Assembly (NCBI GenBank): GCA_035222895.1
Contig: JAVYIG010000895.1
Location: 62,001-126,000 of the forward strand
Direction of reading: 5' to 3'
DNA length: 64,000 nt
DNA from: Strongylocentrotus droebachiensis
Lineage: Eukaryota; Echinodermata; Echinoidea; Camarodonta; Strongylocentrotidae
Position numbers and translations under genes: made by a program. This document shows, piece after piece, positions 25,962 through 36,100 of this stretch. Position 1 is the stretch's first letter. Each line of letters begins with the position of its first letter. The notes beneath the pieces were generated by a model. It was given only the letters and a program-made list of their open reading frames with translations, was not told where the DNA came from and ran no database searches.

Positions 25962-27221
25962 ATGAATTCGCACGCGCACACTCCCGATATTCTTGTCGAC
26001 GATATAAACGAGAGCAAATACTACACACCCCAAGAATTCAAAAATTCATTTTCTTACAAACCAGACAATATTTCACTTTTACATATAAACTCCAGAAGTC
26101 TGAACAAAAATTTCGAATACGTTGAAAACCTTTTACACTCTTTAAATAATTTTGCATTTTCCGTCATTGGAATAAGTGAGACATGGTTACATCAGAATTC
26201 TCCAGATATGTTCAATTTGCCTAATTATAAGTTGATTAGGGCGGACCGCAAAGGAAGAAGAGGTGGCGGTGTTGCGTTTTATATTACACAAAACATAAAC
26301 TTCAAAATCCGTTCAGATATTAAACTAACACAAGCAGAATCTTTATTTATCGAAATTAATAACTCAAATGCCAAAAATGTCATCATAGGTTTGATTTATA
26401 GACCCCCTGATTCTAATTGTGATTTCTTCTGTGACGAACTGGATTTTCATCTTCATAAAATAGGGGATGAAAATAAACACAATTTTATCCTTGGTGACTT
26501 TAACATCAACTTCTCACCCTCATCTGATAACAGTAACTCAACCAATTGTATGCAGTTGATGCATTCATACGGCTTTTTTTCGATTATTAATAAACCCACC
26601 AGAATAAATCCACATTCATCAACTCAGATTGACAATATTTTTTCAAACGTACATAACAACAAAACCATCGGTGGAATATTGTGTTCTGAAGTGTCGGATC
26701 ACCTACCCATATTTTTAACTTGTGAATGCAAACTATCTGGCCGTAAATCATTTGATGAGCTTATATATCGCAAAGAATCCAAACGTAATATAGAATTGCT
26801 GAAACAGGATTTATTTTTCGAGGGATGGGCTGAGGTATATAGTGTAAATGATGTCAATACTGCATATAAACATTTTAGTAACAAATTGCAATATTATTAT
26901 GAAAAGAATATTCCTTTAGGCAAAATGAGTAATAAGCGAAATAAACCCAGGAATCCTTGGATAACGAAAGGTTTATTGAAATCAATACAAACACGCAATC
27001 GCCTCTACAAATCACATTTACACAATCCAACTGACACTAACCTAAACACATATAAAATTTATCGAAACAAATTAACAAAACTTATCCGTACATCCCGTAG
27101 ATTGCATTTTTCTAATAAAATAAAAAAGGCCAGTTCAAACACAACTGCAACTTGGAAAATTATCAAAGAGGTAATGGGAAAAAAAAAACGAATCCCCCAC
27201 CCACGGATAATATCACATTAA
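25962..27221 (+). CDS. LINE ORF2, APE-type endonuclease part
   Basis: 419 codons. Apurinic-endonuclease-like motifs appear in order: LLHINSRSL, GISETWL, RRGGGVAFYI, GLIYRPPDS, ILGDFNINF, and SDHLPIF near the end of the domain. This enzyme nicks target DNA to prime reverse transcription. The frame ends after an A10 homopolymer (27179-27188), and the same protein continues in another frame from 27152, so the ORF is one product split by a 1-nt slip. Confidence 0.9.
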   Translation: MNSHAHTPDILVDDINESKYYTPQEFKNSFSYKPDNISLLHINSRSLNKNFEYVENLLHSLNNFAFSVIGISETWLHQNSPDMFNLPNYKLIRADRKGRRGGGVAFYITQNINFKIRSDIKLTQAESLFIEINNSNAKNVIIGLIYRPPDSNCDFFCDELDFHLHKIGDENKHNFILGDFNINFSPSSDNSNSTNCMQLMHSYGFFSIINKPTRINPHSSTQIDNIFSNVHNNKTIGGILCSEVSDHLPIFLTCECKLSGRKSFDELIYRKESKRNIELLKQDLFFEGWAEVYSVNDVNTAYKHFSNKLQYYYEKNIPLGKMSNKRNKPRNPWITKGLLKSIQTRNRLYKSHLHNPTDTNLNTYKIYRNKLTKLIRTSRRLHFSNKIKKASSNTTATWKIIKEVMGKKKRIPHPRIISH

Positions 27222-29127
27222 ATGGCACTAAAATACATGATCCTAGTCTTCATGCAAATTCATTTAACTCATTTTTTACGAATATCGGCCCTGAACTCGC
27301 CAGCAAAATTAATAGAACTCACGCTCACTTTAAAGACTATCTTTCCAATCAAAACCAAGAGTCTCTCTTTTTAAATCCGACAAATCCTAGCGAAATTATT
27401 AACATTACCCAATCTCTTAACAACTCAAAATCGCACGGTTTTGATAAAATAAGTATGTCTCTCCTAAAAGAAATAATGTATCCACTTGCAAAACCTTTAA
27501 CTCACATATTTAATCACTCGTTATCGCAAGGTGTTTTCCCTGATCTATTAAAACTAGCTAAAGTCAACCCCATTCTCAAAAAAGATGATCCTCACGAAAT
27601 AAGTAACTATCGTCCAATTTCCCTACTTCCAAGTATATCCAAAGTCTTAGAAAAGATCGTTCATAATAGGCTACACAAATTTATCACTAAACACAAAATA
27701 CTCAATTCAAATCAATATGGCTTCAGAAAAAATTACTCAACTGACTTAGCATTAATTCAAATTTATGACAAAATTACAAGTGCCATAGCTAACAAAGAGC
27801 ATGTTATAGGTATATTCTGTGACTTGAGTAGAGCATTTGATACGCTCAATCACGCTATTCTACTCTCCAAACTCAGTCATTATGGAATTCGGGGTCAGCC
27901 ACTCTTATGGTTTAAAGGCACACTGCCATACTTGTAGCTACTTGCTCCCTCTATATAGAAAACTTCCCCAATCGGTGCCTGTTGGTCCCCCATGATCCTC
28001 TTTTTCTTATGTTAAATGAGAGCTGAGTTAATGAGATAGCCACCTGTCACAGTGACCTCGATGGCTCTCTGTGTGGTCTAATCCCTTCTTGCCCAGTAGT
28101 GGTGACGGTCTTTAAAGATTATTTAACAAACAGAAGACAATATGTTACATTTAATAGTTATGATTCTGATCCTCTTTTAATTCAATGCGGTGTTCCTCAA
28201 GGCTCCATCTTAGGTCCACTGTTATTTCTTCTTTATGTAAATGATATTATCAATACATCCCCCCTTCTTTCTTTTATCTTATTTGCCGATGATACAAATA
28301 TCTTTTATTCCCATAAAGATCTTAATATGTTAAACAATACTTTGAATTATGAAATTAACAAAGTATCCGATTGGTTTAAATCCAATAAACTTTCACTTAA
28401 TACAAAAAAGACTCATTTCATGTATTTTAAACATCATTCTCATAATACAGAAACACCTATATATATTAAAATCGATGGTATGCTACTAGAGAAGAAAACT
28501 AATTCCAAGTTTTTGGGTGTCCTTATAGATGAAGCCTTGACTTGGAATGATCATTTACACCAAGTTACAATGTGCATTTCCAAAAGTATTGGAATAATCT
28601 CCAAGTTAAAGTTTCTTCTACCCCATGCAACCTTATTCCTACTATATAATTCGCTAGTTCTCCCGTATATAACATATTGTAATAGTGTATGGGCAAATTG
28701 TGGTTCGACAAAAATTAATTCTATTTTCAAACTGCAAAAGAAAGCCATACGTATTTGTACAGGTTCGCATTTCTTAGCTCACACTGATCCTTTATTCTAT
28801 AAACTTAAAACACTAAAAATTTTCGATCTGAACACTACTCAAGTAGCAGTTATTATGTTTAAGTACATTAATAATCTGCTTCCACCATCCTTTGATAACA
28901 TGTTTAGGTTTAATAATTCCGTTCATTCATACTCTACTCGCATATCTGGAAACTTCCATCTCACAAACCCCAAATTATCAATAACACACAAATCTGTTAG
29001 ACATTCTGGCCCGGACATTTGGAATGATTTACCCGACAACATAAAGTCTTGTTCAACCATCTACTCCTTAAAAGCTACACTTAAACGACAAATAATACAA
29101 TCATATGCTCCCCTCTCTTTAAATTAG
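27152..29127 (+). pseudogene. LINE ORF2, reverse transcriptase part, disrupted by a 193-bp insertion
   Basis: Two open segments: 27152-27937 and 28099-29127. The first has RT fingers motifs (NYRPISLLPSISKVLEK, QYGFRKNYSTDLA, DLSRAFDTLNH). The second has VPQGSILGPLLF and the catalytic FADDTN. Between WFK and DYLTNRRQYV a 193-bp insert (27918-28110), with TTTAAAG duplicated at both edges, shifts the frame by 200 nt. The element copy is therefore dead, although otherwise well conserved, implying a fairly young insertion. Confidence 0.9.
27918..28110. mobile_element. 193-bp insertion inside the LINE RT, with 7-bp TTTAAAG duplication
   Basis: TTTAAAG at 27911-27917 and 28111-28117 flanks the insert. 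Removing the insert plus one duplicate (200 bp) rejoins RT codons in one frame, so the segment is a true later insertion. No convincing TIR or poly(A) is visible; class unknown. Confidence 0.75.
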
Positions 29128-29592
29128 TATAACAAAACCGTGACTTAATTATTCTTTATCATGCAACTGCTCACTGCACCTGCACTTGCACCGCACCCTC
29201 TTGGTCACTCAGTTTTTTCGAAGAGAGTTATGTCGCCAATTCTTTTACGAGGCCGCCATCCATTTCCAGCCTAACCGCTCACGATGGTGGTCTCCTGCGT
29301 TCCAAATTACCTCTCTAATTTATTGAAAATATTTTATATTTCTTATGTTATTGTATGCTTCGTACATGTTTATCGAATGATATAATTGTACATGATTTTT
29401 CATTTAATTACTTTTATAAACATTGTATTCATTGTATTTGTTATTGTTCGAAATTTTGTACTTTGACTTTGAATTTGTATATTTTTGAACGCAGAAATAA
29501 AATCAATCAAACAAACAAACAAACATCAGATGTGGAATGTGTACTCTCACCCGACTCTTAATGTAGATGTGTTACTGGATGTATATCATAAG

Positions 29593-30352
29593 CAGGGCTC
29601 CCACTTAGCCGTTTTGTAGTAGCGAGTTATGGTGAGTTGTGGTGAGTTGCCTCAAAGAGGCACTCGCAATAACTCGCGAACAATTCGGTATGACTTAGCG
29701 TAAATTTGTACAACATTCCAAGACTCTCCTCGAAGTCGCGATCAGTTCCAAAATTTTAAACATGTTAAAAAAAATCCCCGATTTGTTGTAATTCGAGGAA
29801 AGCTCGCCTACACTCGTAATATTACTCGTAACAAGCTCGCGCTGCACTCCTAACTTGTGTCAATTTATCGACCTTATGAAGAGTGCAGCGCGAGCTTGTA
29901 GTACGAGTAATGCGAGTATATTACGAGTGTAAGCGAGTTCACCTGGAGTAACAACGAATTCACCTCGAGTAACAACGAATCAGCGAAAATTTTGAACATG
30001 TTCAAAATTTTCGCTGATTCGTTGTAGCTCGAGGTGAACTTGCTTAACACTCGTAATATACTCGTAGCAACTCGCCACCTTATGAAGAGTGCAACGCGAG
30101 CTTGTTACAAATAATGCGTGTATATTACGAGTGTAGGCGAGTTCACTTCGAATTACAACGAATCGGGGAAATTGTTTGAATATGTTCAAAATTTTGGAAC
30201 AGCTCGCGACTTCGAGGAGAGTCGTGGAATGTTGTAAATAGTTACGCTAAGCCATACCGAATTGTTCGCGAGTTATTGGGAGTGCCTCTTTGAGGCAACT
30301 CACCACAACTCGCCATAACTCGCTAATACAACTCGGCTAAGTGGGAGCCCTG
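29593..30352. mobile_element. hAT-like foldback element with long inverted arms and nested palindromes
   Basis: CAGGGCTCCCACTTAGCCG at the left and CGGCTAAGTGGGAGCCCTG at the right. The arms match for about 190 bp. The middle carries further inverted blocks (GCGCGAGCTTG, TACGAGTGTA, an AAATTTTGAACATGTTCAAAATTT palindrome near 30000). No ORF. No clear 8-bp duplication. Sits 70 bp after the LINE tail. Confidence 0.85.
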
Positions 30353-31869
30353 CTTTACAAAGCTAGTTTTCCATGCCATCGAAACCGGGCTGACCAGATT
30401 AAACTTTAAAAAAAGCAGAAACACGAAGTTGCAAACCATCCAGAGACTCATAATAAATTGCGTTACTGATAAATTAATTATATCATTACAAATCTGTATC
30501 CTCAGTTTTGTTTATTTATAACTGATTTTCCTTATAAAATTAAAGATATGGCGCATATATTCAATACTGAATGAACGCCATTAAACTATTACCTACAACA
30601 ACAACAACAACAACCTGCTTTACACCTTGCACCTTGACGAGATAATCCCTGAAGTCAGCCTTTTCAAGCTAAACTTGGACAGGATGTGCTGTGACAGCAG
30701 GTGATGGTGCAGAAAACAACAGAAGGGTGTAAAATGTATATTTAACAAATTACAATAAAAACGACTCCTCTACATGTTCATAATTCTGGAACCTACAGGA
30801 GGGTCCAACACTCTGGTATGCTCATAGAACATATGAATGTATCATCCTCCCAAAGGATTGGGCCAGGACACACATGCAGGGGATGCCTTTTGAGTAAAAA
30901 CACCATTACCCGTATGCGAATGTTCAGTATTCAAAACCAAATAAAGGACACCAATCACAGAAGATACTGAATCATCCTGAAGGATTGCGCCAGGATGTAG
31001 CGGATGACCTTAGAGTAAACACACCATTATGCCGAGCTTCAGGATTCAAACCAAGCCAAGACATCCTACTGAATAACAGTACCACTTGCAAAATATATCA
31101 TCCTCTTGGGTTGTTGCAATGTGGAACAAACAAGCTGATAAATCATGCAAGGCTTATGAAAGTCCTGAGCTTCTTAAAAGGACTTTTCCATCAAATCTCT
31201 ACCACAACTAAGGAGAAGCTACACTTGTTATCCTCCAAACATGTCACAGTTACCCACTGCCGACTGAATCCTCTTTGACTCACTCCCAGGGGCTCACCGG
31301 GTAAGGTTGCTGCAAGAAGAACTACCACAAATCCCCTCTAGCACCGGTCTCAGGCCAGCTGTATGGATGGTCCTATAACTCGCTGCTTTCTACGCTGTTG
31401 GTTCTCACATCGAGTCCTCTATCTCGGCGAAGTAGGAATTCGGTATTGGGTTCTGCACAGCAGTTGGCAAGTTGATCATGAGATGGGGCTTTGCAGTAAA
31501 CAGTATGCTAGGGCAGCAAGTTCATCAGTTCAGCTTTGTTTTAATTTATGCTACATGTACCTCAGCTTCCGATCCTGATTCAACCTAGTTATAAATAAAT
31601 GACATCTACCCCATCGAAAATAAATTATATTCATATGAGGGATAATATAAGTGCATACATAAATATATGCACCCAATAATACGACAGGATACTCGCCAAC
31701 TCCCCTTAGGAAAAAGAGAAGGATGTAATCAGAGTGTTATTCACAATTTTGTGAACACAATAACTTCCCGTTTGAAATATTTCTTTAAGAAGTCTAGATA
31801 GCACACACAGGAAACAGGACAGATGTAGCTCATCTGTTTTTGGAGCCAGAAGCGCGTTATCTCATATAC

Positions 31870-32285
31870 TCTAATACACTCTTAAAGCGATCGTTTAACA
31901 ATGTTAAATCTGAGATACACGGCCCTACGTGTTATCAGTGTCTGTGATATGGTGTAATATTGAAGCCCTACAAAAAATTGCGCTTCAAAATGATCAAGAA
32001 GTGCCTCAAAAAAGTAAAAATCTTTGAGTGACCGGTTTTACCATACTCGTTTTCCCCCAATAGACTGTAGTGTTATGAAAACCGTCAGGTGAACGGTTTT
32101 CAAAATTTGAAATTCCAATCATAAATATCTTGATAATCAGACAGGCGATCGGCTTGTAAAAGTAATGGGGTTCCTGACTGACCTAAAGGTTTATAATTAT
32201 CATTGCATCATGAGCTAAATCCAGAATTTTGTTTCAGAATCTGAGACAAAGTTACCGGATCCCTTTAATGCCCTTCTGGCCTTGA
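31870..32285 (-). mobile_element. Interspersed repeat, copy 2, inverted relative to 19125-19520
   Basis: Reverse complement of copy 1 over about 400 bp, including TCAGTGTCTGTGATATGGTG and the CTCTTAAAG terminus. Confidence 0.8.
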
Positions 32286-32756
32286 ACAGATAATCATTTA
32301 TTTTTTTTATTAAATAGAAATAACAAAGAATTAGGATTATAAGCCTCTGATTGATTGTAATGATGGACTTAACTTGCATGTGTAATGCAAGGACACAATA
32401 TAAATGTGCCTTAACTTAAAACATAGGATAATCATAGTACACACGCACTATACTGTGCTACTTGATAATTAAAAAAATTCCTTGTATATAAACATTTTAA
32501 TAGGTCCCTTCTCCTTTGAAATATAACTTTAAAGGTTCCTAAAACAGAATGTGGTATATACAAAAGGAAAAATGCCTGCATTGAGGGGCAAGAGTTAGAC
32601 TTTATGTAAATCTATCGCCCTTCAATGATATTTTTGAGTGTAACTATTTACCTCGACTTCAGTTTAATAGGGCACCGTACAGTTTTGAGATCTCCTTGTT
32701 AACCAGCCACTTTACCCTATTCTGACTGGGCTTTCGGAGAGCAAGTTCTGACTAGG

Positions 32757-32758
<2 letters not shown>

Positions 32759-32789
<31 letters not shown>

Positions 32790-32800
32790 GGGGGGGGGGG
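32759..32800 (+). repeat. (GT)n followed by poly-G
   Basis: About 14 GT units running into 14 G. Confidence 0.95.
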
Positions 32801-33187
32801 TTAATCTCGGTAAATTTCATGAAATTCAAGATCAAGAAAAAAGGCGTACAATACGCAATTGGCAGTTTAGGAAAAGCGGTATTAGTGGTATTTAGTACAC
32901 AAACATTGGCAAAATGTCAGAATCGGCTCAAATTTGGCCCGACGTGTGATTTCAGACCTGTGTGACCTCGCAATTAATTATGTGATTTTTGAAAAACTTA
33001 GTCTAAAAAAATGCGGGACACTACAAGGGAGGAAGCAAGATTAAGGTAAGTTAATATCTGCAGCAGTTGCGGGGCAACTCATTGAATTTGAACGGGGCGT
33101 CAAAATTATCACCACCCCCTCAGTCAGAATAGAAATAAAGCAGTCAATATGTTTACATGTTTATTATATTCTACATCATACATGTAC

Positions 33188-36100
33188 CTTTCCTCTCCTT
33201 GTTCAGTGGTGTACCTGAGCGACTTCTGGCCAACAAGCAAAAAGGTTCCACCAATATTACGACCCTTGACCTTAGGACAGTCACAACCTTCGTTGATGAA
33301 CAATTTTCTCTCTGCTTGATTGGGGACAGCTTCATCTCCTATTTCATCAAGGTATAGCAATAAATAAGTAAGACCAAAGCGAAAATTAGGAGTTAATTGG
33401 GAGGGGAACACAAAGACCTTGAGCGGAATGACACTACAAATGTGTACTAGGATGTTAAAAAGCAAGAAATGTGTGGAAAAATGTTGCAATCAACCTCCGA
33501 ACTGGGAGAAGATACCTTGATAGGCTCAGGTTAGTTTTCATATTCTTTGTATATAAAGTACGCACAAATGTATGACCTTGGATGTACGCAGCTTTGTGTG
33601 AATGTGCTTGTACTTAATTTCACCCGGCCCATTATGTTCTGCATCATGTGTGATCGAAACATTGCTATCAAAGCCATAGTTTACAAGAAGCACCACCAAA
33701 TTTTTTCTCTAGCACCACCTCAGGTAAGCTGTTGCAGTATTTCATTTCATTCATTTGGTGCTGCAGATCCCATCTATTAAAACAAAAATAACGCTAGGTG
33801 ATTGAGCATTTGCTTGTGCAGCCCTAAAACTCTGGAATAACTAAGCATTAGAAGTCAGGATATTACCATCTGTGAATTTTTTTAAATCAAAACTGAAAGC
33901 ACATCTCTTCAATTAACTGTAAATGTAAGCATACCAGGAGCTCATCTTGTAGCGCAGTAAATTATATACCTAATGCTGGATAGTTTCGATGCTCTATAAA
34001 TGTATTATTATTTATTAGTATTATATCATCTTTTTTCATATTTCTCATGTTATCTATACATTTAAAAAAAAAGCACAATTATTTTTGTGTTGAAATTAAT
34101 ATCAATGATGCATAATAACTAATATGAAGATATTTAAAGTGGTCAATGTAGAGTACTTATTTTACTGAGAGGAATATGATGGCACATACATGAAAGCTAG
34201 TTTGTTAAGCTATAGGCCCCTGTGAAATAAATAGTGGTAATGAGGGGAGGACGGATATGAAAAGTGACCAATCGAAATAAATCAAAAAAATACAAAGGGA
34301 AAGAGAAAAGAAACATTTATTGGTGTTGTTTATATTTTCCCGCCTTTTCTTACAATGAAGACAAATGTACAAGTAAATGTACTCAAATTATTGTACAATA
34401 GGTGGTCAGCTGGTGAATGATCATTACAGATAATAACAAGATGACTAAATTTGTACATAAATATACAAACATAGATTTAAAAAATTGCGAAGTGAGTAAG
34501 CGCATTGTGTCAGCCGTCGCACTCTCGGATTAAAAAAAAGTAAGGATGATTTTATGATTTTTTCGACGTATTTCCGAAAGCACGACAGCCCAACCCTATA
34601 CGCTTGCAAGTAAAAGTTAAACATTGATAGCAATATATGCCTTAAACAGCAGTTCCTTCCGTTTACGTTTGAAAGTATACAAAGAAGGACTTTCGATGAT
34701 TTCTAACGGGAGGGCATTCCAGTAACTGGGTTCTGTAAAAATAACCGTTTTGCGGGGCAAAAACAGTTCGAGTACGTAGAAGGTGATGCGTATGGTCCCG
34801 TAACTCACTGCTTCACTAGCTGCGCTGTTGGTTCTTGCATCAGTTCAGTATTGCTTAACTGAATTGAAACTCACCTGCTTTTATCGTGTTTAAGACTGTA
34901 AAGCTGTAGATCCTAAAGCCTTCTTGTATTTCCTCCGTGTCAATCCGGATCTTGAGTGCTGAAAGACGAGTCATGGTAAACAAATCTAAATACATTGCCA
35001 TGTTTCGATGTACATGTACAGTGCATGTACACATGTAACTTGACAAAAGATAAGGGCACATACAAATGCATTAGGAACTCAAATGCGGTGAATTGAGAAT
35101 TTGAGCCTAATAAAGGTCATATCGATATTTCTGCCACTCCACGTGTTAATGATGTGCCTCTGCTAATTCGCCATAGAATTATGATTGTATATATTTAAAT
35201 TCTTGAACATTTGTCAATCTGTTGGTCAATTGAATCTGGTGTCGCCGAAGCCACTGGCCCGTCTCTGTGTTCTAGTTTTAAGGCATTGGCTTTTAAGCCA
35301 GTGACCCGGGTTTGATTCCCATATGCAGCAGAGACAATTTGTTTTACCTTTGCAAAAAACTCCAAAAGGGAGGACAGCAATATATATATTTATATATATA
35401 TATATAAGTTATGAAGGAATGTATGTATATTTGGAAAATGCCATTGAATGTAACACGTTCTTCAATTGAGTAACCAACTATTCAACACAATCAACACCAA
35501 CAACAACAAAATCGAAATATCAGTTATAATGAGCAAAAAAAGCATGGTGATTTTTATGTATGAATTGCACTTTATTTCACTCATGAACAATATGTGTAGT
35601 TTGATATCTTTATGATTGTTAGTATTTACCATAACTACTGTGGCTTGCACATGCAGCTCTTTCTAGGTCAATTCTTGAATATCGCCCAGGACATGGATCA
35701 ATGTTGCAGTAGTCTGTAAGAAAATAAAAACGAAATATTTGAATTTGTTCTAGTCATCTTCATGTACGTGTACATGTATGTGTCATGTAGGAAGTATACA
35801 TGCAACCATCTAGGCCTATCACAATTTGAATATGTACAAAATTATTACTAAGAACAGGTCTTAATATTCAATGATATCCTTTATGTACCAGGTAAAGAAA
35901 ACAAAATTATTTGACACTTCTGATCAAGAATACAATGTACTTCAGCTCGGTTTCAAATTAAAAATTGAAGAGAGTAGCATTTATATATTTCAGTTTTTAA
36001 TTTTTTGTTTTGTTAACGCAGCCATGAAAGTTTATTAGAAATCCCTTTTTTCTTCCATATTTTTTCCTCACAATTAATAGTCATAAAGCTACTTGTGTAT

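Larger units (their letters stand above)
24138..29525 (+). mobile_element. Near-complete non-LTR retrotransposon (Jockey/CR1/L2-like)
   Basis: Order: ORF1 fragment (24138-24521), about 1.4 kb spacer, ORF2 endonuclease (from 25962), ORF2 RT (to 29127), 3' UTR, and a terminal (AAAC)n tail near 29505-29525. The spacer contains three copies of a segment with GATGAGCGG(A/G)AATGTCAAA (about 24751, 25440, 25635). ORF2 is interrupted by a 1-nt shift at an A10 run and a 193-bp insertion. The 5' end is not defined. Confidence 0.85.
30361..33187. other. Intergenic region, no gene supported
   Basis: Contains a CAA microsatellite (30596-30613), a two-copy imperfect repeat sharing GGATTG(G/C)GCCAGGA (about 30850 and 30980), the inverted interspersed repeat 31870-32285, and a (GT)n/(G)n run (32759-32800). 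The last C345C exon sequence may extend slightly into its right end. Confidence 0.5.

Noticed and set aside
32640-32760. Candidate last exon of the C3-like gene (minus strand, KEISKLYGALLN then stop)
   Set aside because: Phase does not join the preceding exon and the residues do not match a C345C end.
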